DNA from: Syngnathus acus
Taxonomy: Eukaryota; Chordata; Actinopteri; Syngnathiformes; Syngnathidae
DNA: 64,000 bases
Direction: 5' to 3'
Assembly: GCF_901709675.1 (NCBI RefSeq)
Contig: NC_051108.1
Location: forward strand, 4,746,631-4,810,630
The notes below the pieces were generated by a model, which had not been told where the DNA came from, made no database searches, and saw only the letters and a list, made by a program, of their open reading frames with translations. Numbering within the stretch: position 1 is the stretch's first letter; the number at the start of each line of letters is the position of its first letter. Made by a program: the position numbers and the translations under genes. This document shows, piece by piece, positions 10,146-21,500 of the stretch.

Positions 10146-10763
10146 ACTGAAACACATTATTCAAAAAATAAATACATTGAAAATAAACCCAGGAAGCTAA
10201 TTATTAACTGACAATGGGCCATTTCCCCCATAATTATGAATTGTTTTAGTTACGTTTTATAAACGCAAAATGCAGTATCAATTCGCTAGGACTCTCGCTT
10301 TTTTTTTAGTTGTAGTTATTTTATTAGTTCCTGTTAATTATAATAACCTCGATGCGGACACAAATACCCCAACTTCCTTGCCATGAAAGATCCATAAGCT
10401 CTGATCCAAATATCTTATATGGTCTTTTTTTAAGTGTTGGAATTGAAATGCTCTTTTGATAAACCATTTTGGCTGTTAACATTTGTAGGCCGAATGAGCT
10501 TTTTGACAATCGTTTTAAAGAAGATTGTAAAACAGGGGTGCTGCTAGGACGTGACCAATTCGACTTGTTCTTGTTCACAATTCATTTATTCGCGTATTAC
10601 AGTGATTCCTAATCAGTGTGCCATGGGTAATCATCATCTCGGACTCTTGGTTAGCAATTCTGAGTGGAGGTTATATTTTTTCTTTTTAATGAAGGATTCT
10701 AATTGTCCATAAGTGTGAATGTGACTCAGTTTAATGTAATCCACTAATCTGCACATTTCCGAT
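10146..10763. other. Intergenic, no gene seen
   Basis: AT-rich spacer. A short GTCCATAAGTGTGAATGTGA word at about 10700 is part of another common fish repeat. Confidence 0.4.
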
Positions 10764-11310
10764 TACCAGTTTTTCCATGTATAATGCGCCCCCATGTATA
10801 ATACGCACCCTAAAAATGGCATGTCGATGCTGGAAAAAAGCCTGTACCCATGTATAATACGCACCCAAATTTTGACTCCTACTTAAGTCCGTAAACGTAA
10901 AATTATTTCAGAAAAAAGATTATCTTTGGGAACAACCGGTTGTTATTCTGCCGGTCAGTATCACTGCGCATGCGCTAGCAAACTCGATAGCGAAGAAATG
11001 TTTCGGATTTGTGTAGGGTACATTGTGACAGCAAACGAGCAGGTGATCGAGCAAGCGTCTGATACGAGAGCATTGTGTTCGTATGGAGCGTGTTTGAAGT
11101 GAACAGCAGAGAAGAAAGGAAGGCAAAGTGTTGTGAAATAAAATATTACCTGTAATACGCATTTAGGTAGAGAACTGAACTCTCGCTCTTTATATAGCTG
11201 ACGTGTCAAAAAAAAAAAAAAAAAACATTTTACCCATGTATAATGCGCACCCCAGATTTTAGGACAATAAATTAGTTACATTTTGCGCATTATACATGGA
11301 AAAAACGGTA
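10764..11310. mobile_element. MITE family 2 (TA-flanked, ~547 bp)
   Basis: The left end TACCAGTTTTTCCATGTATA and right end TATACATGGAAAAAACGGTA are inverted repeats. Both ends carry several subterminal CATGTATAATGCGCACC-like words in both orientations. TA borders point to a Tc1/mariner-type (pogo/Tigger-like) element. The GC-richer middle (10920-11160) has open frames but no transposase motif and may be the leader of a larger autonomous element. Confidence 0.75.
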
Positions 11311-11547
11311 GTTATGGTTATTACAAGTAAAATTACATTTTCTTGGAAGAAAACAAGAGTGGTCTTTGAGAGTTCTGAATGTTTAGTTTTGTGTCAATTA
11401 AATTATTACATCTAAATTGAGTCTAGTGTCAATATAATCATGTTCGTTTGGTGTGATGCAACAGACTCCAATTAAAGGTGTGAACTACATATGTGTGGTG
11501 TTTGTATGCAGGTCCCGAGGCTGGCTTTGTTATGAAAACGCACAAAT

Positions 11548-11577
11548 ACATACACACACACACACACACACACACAC
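11548..11577. repeat. (CA)n microsatellite
   Basis: About fourteen CA dinucleotides in a row, preceded by a short imperfect CA-rich lead. Confidence 0.9.
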
Positions 11578-11862
11578 GTCACTAACATATACTTGAACAT
11601 AATCACCTTTTCCCAAGCGTCTCACCTTTTCAACCAGGGGCCTCATTGTCCTTTGTTTAACAGAACTAATTGAGCAAAATATGAACACAACATTTTAACG
11701 ATCCAAACAATGACTCATACGTTGCTAAATTGATCACAAACTTGTTAGATCTAGCAGTGAAGAACCCTTGGGGAAGTTTTTACTGTTTAGTCGCTAATTA
11801 AGCAAGCGTAGAAAAACACAACTCAATATCTTTAAATTTAAGTCTTAAAAGTCAGTGAAACG

Positions 11863-12178
11863 TAGACTACCATTAGAAAGTTTAGGGTCACTTAGAAATG
11901 TCCTTATTTTTAAATTAAAATTGCTATTTTCTCAATGAGGATAACATTAAAGTAACCAGGATGTTGTAAATCTTGGAAATTACTATTCTAGCTGCAAACG
12001 TCTGGTTTTAATGCAATATCCACATAGTTGTAGAGGCCCATTTCCAGCAACCATGTTTCCAGTGTTCTAATGGTCCGTTGTGCTAATTGTGTTAGAAGGC
12101 TAGATTAGAAAACCCTTGTGCAATTATATTAGTTTTCATTGAATTGCCTGGGTGATCCCAAACTTTTGTACACAGTAG
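11863..12178. mobile_element. Tc1-like transposon fossil, internally deleted
   Basis: The left end TAGACTACCATTAGAAAGTT, followed by AGGGTCACTTAGAAATGTCC, and the right end GTGATCCCAAACTTTTGTAC match the termini of the widespread fish Tc1 family that begins CTACCGTTCAAAAGTTTGGG. The remaining internal blocks (GCCCATTTCCAGCAACCAT, AGAAAACCCTTGTGCAATTA) also fit that family's 5' region. No transposase frame remains, and divergence is high, so it is old. Confidence 0.7.
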
Positions 12179-12349
12179 CAATACTAATTCTCATCAATAC
12201 TGTCTGAATTAGCATAAACACTAATGGTATTAATTCAAAATAAATTTACGAAAACTGAATTGAGTGATTCTATATTTTTTTATTGTCATATATCTGTGAT
12301 CTGCTTTCTTTTTTCTACAAAATTAAACAACAGAATGAATGCGCTAGAG

Positions 12350-12954
12350 CAGGGGTGTCCAAACTACGGCCAACTGCGGCCCGCGGTCCATTTTTTATTG
12401 GCCCGCAGCAAATTCTGAAAACATAATTGAATATGGCCCGCACAAGAAGCTTGAGCTCAACTCTGTTGCACTTCTCAGTTTCCACACTAGATGGAGCCCG
12501 CCACACAAAAAGCGTTTGACGTCCCATTAGCACCCCCCCCCGGAAGAGAAGCGAACGCGCAGCATTTGACGTCCCATTGGCAACCCCCCCTCCCGGAAGA
12601 GAAGCGAACGCGCAGCGTTTGACGTCCCATTATCACCCCCCCCCCCCACCCCGGAAGAGAAGCGAACACGCAGCGTTTGACGTCCCATTAGCACCCCCCC
12701 ACCCCCACCACCCCCGGGAAGAGAAGCGAACGCGGAGCGTTTGACGTCCCATTAGCAACCCCCCCCCCCCCGGAAGAGAAGCGAACACGCAGCGTTTGAC
12801 GTCCCATTAGCCCCCCGGGAAGAGAAGCGAAAGCGCAGCGTTTGACGTCCCATTAGCACCCCCCCCCGGAAGAGAACCGAAAAGAAACATTGGCCCCCGG
12901 GCCCCTTCACGTTACTAATTCTGGCCCTCCTTGCAAAACGTTTGGACACCCCTG
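12350..12954. mobile_element. Non-autonomous hAT element with 8-bp target duplication
   Basis: The left terminus CAGGGGTGTCCAAACTACGG and right terminus TTTGGACACCCCTG are inverted repeats, typical of hAT elements that start CAGGGG. The host octamer CGCTAGAG is exactly duplicated at 12342-12349 and 12955-12962. The central TA of the duplication fits the Buster-type hAT preference. Inside there is no transposase but a GC-rich minisatellite (about 12493-12890). Confidence 0.88.
12493..12890. repeat. Minisatellite, seven units of about 47-65 bp, inside the hAT element
   Basis: Each unit has the core GCGTTTGACGTCCCATTAGC, then a C-run of variable length, then GGAAGAGAAGCGAACGCGCA. Seven TTTGACGTCCCATT cores are seen. 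Length differences come mainly from the C-run. The word TGACG in each unit resembles a CRE half-site, but no binding is claimed. Confidence 0.85.
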
Positions 12955-13198
12955 CGCTAGAGCAAAAGCTCATGGTCCTCACACTCACTCGCCTCAAAAA
13001 GCGCAGCGTTGTTTCTAACGTCTCTCCTTACCTGCCTGCACGTGTGTGATCTGTTTCACAATGTGATGTGCAACCCTAAAATACTCCGCAAATATGTTTG
13101 GAGTTTCCCTCAAGGGATTGTAATGAGTCAAATGAATCATAAATGGAAAAAAAAAAGAACAAATGAAGAAATTCTCAGTTGGAAGTTGGAACTGGGAG

Positions 13199-13884
13199 CA
13201 GTGCCGGCTCTACGTAGGGGCAAGAGGGGGCAACGCCCCCTCAAACAGATGTCCTGGCCCCTCGAATCAAACTTTTAGAAGTGAAAAATCCGCTGATAGA
13301 AACACACGTTAATCAGCCCCCTCTCTTCTCTCATGTCGGTGCAGTGTGTGTCCTCCCTCACACAGCCTGCTGTCAGGACTCCGTGCCCCTCCGTAAACAT
13401 CCAATCACTGTGAGTATGCAAATGAGGCAAGATGCAGCCAGAGAGTGTCAAGTTATAGTCAGTGCGGTAGGAGTTGGAAGAAGCAGTAAAAACTCCACCA
13501 AACTCGTCGTAATGACCCGTGATATACATAACTAATGATTAACGACAACTCAAATAATAGTTAATATAATATTCATATTATATGTTCCCTCCCCTGAGAG
13601 ATTGCCACTTTATTGTGGTCAGGGGGTTTGCGTGCCTCAGTGACCCTAAGAGCAATACCAGCAGAAGCTTTAATCTTCAGGTGGGACACCCAAGCTGGAC
13701 AGGTCTTAGTGTAGAGGCCTGACAGAGTGCTATCCACTTCTCCAGGCTGAGATCTGGACACACAGCTAACAACTGCCGTGAAGAAAACACTAACAGTGTT
13801 AAAAATGTGTAAAAAAAAAAAAAAACATGACCCCTTCACATTTCTGACTGCCCCCTCTTATGTGCATTCCTAGAACCGGCCCTG
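13199..13884. mobile_element. Second non-autonomous hAT-like element with 8-bp target duplication
   Basis: The ends CAGTGCCGGCTCTACG and TAGAACCGGCCCTG are imperfect inverted repeats, and the host octamer ACTGGGAG is exactly duplicated at 13191-13198 and 13885-13892. The interior has no transposase motif. The perfect duplication argues for a fairly recent insertion, only about 250 bp upstream of the adhesion GPCR start codon. Confidence 0.82.
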
Positions 13885-13986
13885 ACTGGGAGTCACCTTA
13901 ATAATTTTGTAGCCTGTGATTGTTCTTAACATCAATAAATGAAGAACCTACTGGGAAAATTCCAGTGAATGCTTAATGATTTGTAT

Positions 13987-14132
13987 TGTTCGATCTTTGT
14001 GAAGCAGCTGAACCTGTCAGACTGGTGTGCATCTTGAACTCTTGTTCCAGGAAACAAAGTGGATGGATAGCTGCCTCAGCTACACGTTTCTTCAAGTAGT
14101 CAGTGAAACAAGTGGGGTTTTTTTTCAAATGA
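13987..14132 (+). promoter_or_regulatory. 5' leader/promoter-proximal region of the adhesion GPCR, conserved in its paralogue
   Basis: The block 13987-14028 (TTGTGAAGCAGCTGAACCTG and following CAGACTGGTG) closely matches 62921-62962, at about the same distance before the start codon of the downstream paralogue. It is therefore a shared 5' UTR or promoter-proximal element inherited at duplication. No TATA box stands out. Confidence 0.45.
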
Positions 14133-15517
14133 ATGGAAGACAAAAGGTAAATAAACACATCTCTCTTTCTTATGTTGTAAATTGTACATGGTACTTGAGA
14201 TCTATGTAAAAAAACAACATATTTTACATTTGTTTGAGAGTTTTTTCTTGATTGGGTGATTTTTTTTTAAAAAACAGGCTAATCATAATCTAATGAATTG
14301 ACTTTGATTATTTCTCAGTGTATAACAATTGTTGAAATGTTATAATCATAGCACTGCGTTCAAGTGAAAAGAAAAGTTGAAACCTGCACAGGTACCTCAA
14401 TAAATGTGTCCATTTCTGTCTTGTTTTATCCTATCTTTCCTTGTCCCAACCTTTTTGCTATCTGTTATGGGTCTTCCTCACAGGTTGTTCCACATGTCAA
14501 TACTGTAGAATTCAAATCCTATGTAATGTTCAAGAAGTCTTAATATCGTTTTATACTGTTATTGTTTTTATGTGTGTCTTGCTCACTCTTCTCTTCTGGT
14601 GGCCCCTCTCAAAACTCTCTGTGCAACAGCATTCCCAATTCTTTATTGATTCATTTCGGCAGTTCTTTGAAAAATTGCATGAACAAAACTGCAGACTCGA
14701 AATTGTCCATAGTGTGAATGTGACTGAGGTTTGCACATAAAAAAAAACCCGATCAACTCGATTGCGCAAGCAAACAGATCAGGATGCAAATCTGCAAACC
14801 TGATACAACCATAATACCAAATGTGCAAAACTGCTACATCATTCATAATCACACCTTGGAATTATTATGCTGGGTGACTAATGCAAATCTGTGCCATATT
14901 AGAGACATTAGGTAAGGGTCCACGCTGTCCATCTCGTCTTATGAGACTGCATTGTTTTAGTGTTTTATGATGTGTTTAGTGTTTTGGATATTTTGTTATA
15001 GTTTTAACGGTCTTTGTTTTTACTTGACTGGCTTTTAATTTTGTTTACATCACTTTGTATGCAGTTGTGGTTTGTTTTAGTCATCTTTGAACAAGTGCAG
15101 ATGAACTGAGTTGAGTGTTTGAGGCAGGACAAGTCCAGGACTGCCACCATACAGGGCTCATACCCCAGGTCAGTGCTCGTAAATCCAATAATTCTCTAGT
15201 TGGAAAACCTCAGATTGAGCCGTTTACCTGATCCACTTTTAAGTCTGGGCAGATTCTGAGCCCTGATTCGCTACGTGTATAGAGGAACTAGGATGAGCAA
15301 CAAACAGTAGCCCTTGCCTGATTTTCTGAAATGTCAGAAAATTGGTTGGTTTGTGTGAATTCGCAAAAGACTGAATTTTTATGCGATTATGATCCAAATT
15401 TCTCTCTGCAGGGAGATGACACTACTAAAGACATTGAGATTCATCATTCTTCTTTTGTCTGCACACGTCTTTTGGGAGAATGAGAGCTACACTCCACTCA
15501 CAGATTTGGTTTTGCAA
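14133..15517 (+). CDS. Adhesion GPCR exons 1-2: start and signal peptide
   Basis: Exon 1 contributes 14 nt (ATG at 14133) and ends at the donor AAAG|GTAAAT. Exon 2 (15412-15517) follows the acceptor CTCTCTGCAG. Joined, they read MEDKREMTLLKTLRF followed by a hydrophobic core IILLLSAHVF, a good signal peptide or signal anchor. The nearby ATG at 14129 is out of frame with exon 2, and the downstream Met at 15416 is an alternative start. The paralogue at 63034 has the same two-exon arrangement, which supports the choice. The intron between them (14147-15411) shows no gene. Confidence 0.75.
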
Positions 15518-18500
15518 GTAAGAATTTACAGCATTGCAACAAATTGCTAATTATTATTCAATGACAAATGGACGATGGACTTCCAAGTGATTGAGAAGCC
15601 CTCAGTTTACTTTTCAACTTGTGTGGTATATAGGAGAGCAGTAGTCATGCTTTCCTTGGAAAGGGAATTGCAGTATAGTTTTGGAAATAAAATATCAACG
15701 GTGTTTTTCGGATAAATGTTTATGAACAGCTCTTGGAAAGCCTTGTGGTTGACTGGTTCCAGGTCTCAGGTAATGAGATCAATTGCAACTAGGTGGTTTA
15801 TATTACAAAATAAATTACCTGATGCCTAAGAATATTCAGAGGCATTGTTTCCTATTGTTTTCTGTCATGTCAACCACATTATGACTACAAATTGGTACTT
15901 TATGTGAATCAAGCAGTGTTTTATATTTTCCAGGATGTGACCGACAGACAACTATCTCATAAACATGTCAGAGAGAAAAGAAAGGGTGAGGCATGTTTTA
16001 ATGGAGTTGGTGTTGTAATAGAGCAGTGCTGAAGCCAAATCTATTGTTTTATTTTGATGTTGGCCCACAGAAAGATTTCCCACAGTAACTGTGGTCATTT
16101 TACTGGACATTCCAAATGACCCAGAGCCAACAGAGTTCACTAATCTACTGAGGAATGCTGTGGGAGATGTCATTTTGCCATTCGACATCACAGATGATTT
16201 CATGCTGACAAGCATAAATCTGACCACAGGTGTGACGATTGGTTACTACTCATAAGTTACTAATTTAACACATTTTTTTAGTTCATGTTTTAGTTCATTT
16301 CTTAGTTATTGCTGACACCATCACGTCCATTTTTTTCCAGCCTGCATACCAAATTCTACTGGAGGACAGCAGTGTCATTGTGAAGATGAGTTGTTATGGT
16401 CAGAGGAGATTTGTGACACTTATGGTGCATGTGGCAATGCGAGCACAGAAAACTGCAACTGCATTAATGGAATTCCAATTGGACATGTCTGTGAACCAAG
16501 TAAGTGCAGTTCGTATTGAAATGTTTCACTACACCGATGGGGTCTGACAGAGTTCACAATTGATACCCTCGGAGGTCCAAACTGGCAAAGTACCATTTTG
16601 TCTAGCATTTTTTTAAACATTTTTAATCTGTCAATAACATACACACAGGAGAACTAGACGCTGCAACATCAATGCTCTTTGAATTGGTTAAGGGCGGGAA
16701 TAGAAGAAACATGGATTAGAATGAGACTAAATACATTTAATGAATAAACAAAAATTATCTTCCAGGTACTTCATTTATGTAATCTTCAATTCTTTTGAGG
16801 CAGTAAAAACACATCGAAACATGACTGGGCCTTTTTGTCGCCAAACCCGCCGAAATTGTGTGATGCAACTGATTACATTTTGCATAATTTTTAGACCGCT
16901 TCAAACATTTTGTGAAAGAACCTCTTCCTCCCTCAGACACATTAACCAACATGCTGAACATTGATTCTTAGCTTTTGCGAATTTTTACAAACTTACATAT
17001 TATTCCTCTGGTAATTGTGTTCCACAGGTATCATCTTACAGCACCCAATAGAAGGTATTAATTTTATATTACTTCTTTAAATAGTGCAAGATACCTTAAT
17101 TGTCAGACCTTAAAATAAAAGGGTAGTGAAAAAGATTCTTCACGATACAGTAGCTAACGATTTTTCACGTCTTCTGTGCTCTTCTGTCACATCAGTGAAC
17201 ATTGTAATCACAGTGGACACTCCAACTATTACCGAGTCATCAGAGTTAATTAATCTACTAAGAGACGCTGTGGATAATTTATCCTTACCATTAAATATAA
17301 CAGATGAAATAGCACTCCAAAGTTGGAATTTGACCACAGGTGAGGATGGATATTTTTCTGTTGATTGGTCTCCTGGACAAATGTTGCGAGCTGCTCAAAT
17401 CACATGTTATGAAATGGGTAGGTAACGAAAGAATTCTTTGGCGCAATATCATTTTTAGCCTGCCCTCTAAACGCTACTGGAGGACCTGAGTGCCAGTGCG
17501 AAGAGTCCTTTGGTTGGTCGTGTGACACCTGTTTGACGTATGGTGGATGCAGCAATGCCAGTACATTACCCTGTGACTGCAGATATGGAGTGCCTCCACT
17601 TGGAGAGTCCTGTAAACCAATCTCAAGTAAGTCCAAAAAGTGTTGAAACAACCACGGAGTCAAATGGAGTCAGTCGGTGTCCATCCATACATTTTCGAAA
17701 GATCGTTCTGGTTAGGTTCAGGGTTAGGTTTGGGAACCTCCAGTCCAAAACGGGATACTTCCCCATCTCAGACCACGTCCGCTGAGGTGTTTGTAGGCCA
17801 GCTGTGAGACCTAGTCCCTCCAGCATAATCTAGGAATCATAGGCTCTGCGACTTCTGTGAAGACGTTGGAAAATACTACGTTACGTGTATGGATGGATAC
17901 AATTTGACAAGGACAATCAATCTTTTGCCCCTATCTAGAATCATGTTTTTTTTTCTTCTCCACAGGTATCGCCCCATGTCCACCATCCATAGAAGGTATT
18001 GTATAAGGCTGTGTAGGTCATAACTGTTGCGGGAGGGAACATGTAAAAAGTGTCGTCCCTCTACTTTAGTGGACATTGTTCTTATTGTTGACACTCCAAC
18101 CAACGCTGAGCCATCAGAGATCTGGAATCAACTGAGGGATGCTCTAGAGAATATATCCTTCCCATTAGCGATAGCAGAAGAGTTAGCACTCCAAAGTTGG
18201 AATTTGACCACAGGTGAGGATGGATATTTTTCTGTTGATTGGTTGGTCGGTCGGTCGGTCGGTCTCCCTCCTGGACAAATGTTGCGAGCTGCTCAAATCA
18301 CATGTTATGAAATGGGTAGGTAACGAAAGAATTCTTTGGCGCAATATCATTTTTAGCCTGCCCTCTAAACGCTACTGGAGGACCTGAGTGCCAGTGCGAA
18401 GAGTCCTTTGGTTGGTCGTGTGACACCTGTTTGACGTATGGTGGATGCAGCAATGCCAGTACATTACCCTGTGACTGCAGATATGGAGTGCCTCCACTTG

Positions 18501-21500
18501 GAGAGTCCTGTAAACCAATCTCAAGTAAGTCCAAAAAGTGTTGAAACAACCACGGAGTCAAATGGAGTCAGTCGGTGTCCATCCATACATTTTCGAAAGA
18601 TCGTTCTGGTTAGGTTCAGGGTTAGGTTTGGGAACCTCCAGTCCAAAACGGGATACTTCCCCATCTCAGACCACGTCCGCTGAGGTGTTTGTAGGCCAGC
18701 TGTGAGACCTAGTCCCTCCAGCATAATCTAGGAATCATAGGCTCTGCGACTTCTGTGAAGACGTTGGAAAATACTACGTTACGTGTATGGATGGATACAA
18801 TTTGACAAGGACAATCAATCTTTTGCCCCTATCTAGAATCATGTTTTTTTTTTCTTCTCCACAGGTATCGCCCCATGTCCACCATCCATAGAAGGTATTG
18901 TATAAGGCTGTGTAGGTCATAACTGTTGCGGGAGGGAACATGTAAAAAGTGTCGTCCCTCTACTTTAGTGGACATTGTTCTTATTGTTGACACTCCAACC
19001 AACGCTGAGCCATCAGAGATCTGGAATCAACTGAGGGATGCTCTAGAGAATATATCCTTCCCATTAGCGATAGCAGAAGAGTTAGCACTCCAAAGTTGGA
19101 ATTTGACCACAGGTGAGGATGGATATTTTTCTGTTGATTGGTCGGTCGGTCGGTCGGTCGGTCTCCCTCCTGGACAAATGTTGCGAGCTGCTCAAATCAC
19201 ATGTTATGAAATGGGTAGGTAACGAAAGAATTCTTTGGCGCAATATCATTTTTAGCCTGCCCTCTAAACGCTACTGGAGGACCTGAGTGCCAGTGCGAAG
19301 AGTCCTTTGGTTGGTCGTGTGACACCTGTTTGACGTATGGTGGATGCAGCAATGCCAGTACATTACCCTGTGACTGCAGATATGGAGTGCCTCCACTTGG
19401 AGAGTCCTGTAAACCAATCTCAAGTAAGTCCAAAAAGTGTTGAAACAACCACGGAGTCAAATGGAGTCAGTCGGTGTCCATCCATACATTTTCGAAAGAT
19501 CGTTCTGGTTAGGTTCAGGGTTAGGTTTGGGAACCTCCAGTCCAAAACGGGATACTTCCCCATCTCAGACCACGTCCGCTGAGGTGTTTGTAGGCCAGCT
19601 GTGAGACCTAGTCCCTCCAGCATAATCTAGGAATCATAGGCTCTGCGACTTCTGTGAAGACGTTGGAAAATACTACGTTACGTGTATGGATGGATACAAT
19701 TTGACAAGGACAATCAATCTTTTGCCCCTATCTAGAATCATGTTTTTTTTTCTTCTCCACAGGTATCGCCCCATGTCCACCATCCATAGAAGGTATTGTA
19801 TAAGGCTGTGTAGGTCATAACTGTTGCGGGAGGGAACATGTAAAAAGTGTCGTCCCTCTACTTTAGTGGACATTGTTCTTATTGTTGACACTCCAACCAA
19901 CGCTGAGCCATCAGAGATCTGGAATCAACTGAGGGATGCTCTAGAGAATATATCCTTCCCATTAGCGATAGCAGAAGAGTTAGCACTCCAAAGTTGGAAT
20001 TTGACCACAGGTGAGGATGGATATTTTTCTGTTGATTGGTCGGTCGGTCGGTCGGTCGGTCTCCCTCCTGGACAAATGTTGCGAGCTGCTCAAATCACAT
20101 GTTATGAAATGGGTAGGTAACGAAAGAATTCTTTGGCGCAATATCATTTTTAGCCTGCCCTCTAAACGCTACTGGAGGACCTGAGTGCCAGTGCGAAGAG
20201 TCCTTTGGTTGGTCGTGTGACACCTGTTTGACGTATGGTGGATGCAGCAATGCCAGTACATTACCCTGTGACTGCAGATATGGAGTGCCTCCACTTGGAG
20301 AGTCCTGTAAACCAATCTCAAGTAAGTCCAAAAAGTGTTGAAACAACCCCCGGAGTCAAATGGAGTCAGTCGGTGTCCATCCATACATTTTCGAAAGATC
20401 GTTCTGGTTAGGTTCAGGGTTAGGTTTGGGAACCTCCAGTCCAAAACGGGATACTTCCCCATCTCAGACCACGTCCGCTGAGGTGTTTGTAGGCCAGCTG
20501 TGAGACCTAGTCCCTCCAGCATAATCTAGGAATCATAGGCTCTGCGACTTCTGTGAAGACGTTGGAAAATACTACGTTACGTGTATGGATGGATACAATT
20601 TGACAAGGACAATCAATCTTTTGCCCCTATCTAGAATCATGTTTTTTTTTCTTCTCCACAGGTATCGCCCCATGTCCACCATCCATAGAAGGTATTGTAT
20701 AAGGCTGTGTAGGTCATAACTGTTGCGGGAGGGAACATGTAAAAAGTGTCGTCCCTCTACTTTAGTGGACATTGTTCTTATTGTTGACACTCCAACCAAC
20801 GCTGAGCCATCAGAGATCTGGAATCAACTGAGGGATGCTCTAGAGAATATATCCTTCCCATTAGCGATAGCAGAAGAGTTAGCACTCCAAAGTTGGAATT
20901 TGACCACAGGTGAGGATGGATATTTTTCTGTTGATTGGTCGGTCGGTCGGTCGGTCGGTCGGTCTCCCTCCTGGACAAATGTTGCGAGCTGCTCAAATCA
21001 CATGTTATGAAATGGGTAGGTAACGAAAGAATTCTTTGGCGCAATATCATTTTTAGCCTGCCCTCTAAACGCTACTGGAGGACCTGAGTGCCAGTGCGAA
21101 GAGTCCTTTGGTTGGTCGTGTGACACCTGTTTGACGTATGGTGGATGCAGCAATGCCAGTACATTACCCTGTGACTGCAGATATGGAGTGCCTCCACTTG
21201 GAGAGTCCTGTAAACCAATCTCAAGTAAGTCCAAAAGGTGTTGAAACAACCACGGAGTCAAATGGAGTCAGTCGGTGTCCATCCATACATTTTCTAAAGA
21301 TCGTTCTGGTTAGGTTCAGGGTTAGGTTTGGGAACCTCCAGTCCAAAACGGGATACTTCCCCATCTCAGACCACGTCCGCTGAGGTGTTTGTAGGCCAGC
21401 TGTGAGACCTAGTCCCTCCAGCATAATCTAGGAATCATAGGCTCTGCGACTTCTGTGAAGACGTTGGAAAATACTACGTTACGTGTATGGATGGATACAA

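Noticed and set aside
12315-12997. Minus-strand frames through the hAT minisatellite
   Set aside because: Repetitive translation of a GC-rich minisatellite; no protein family and no start or splice context.
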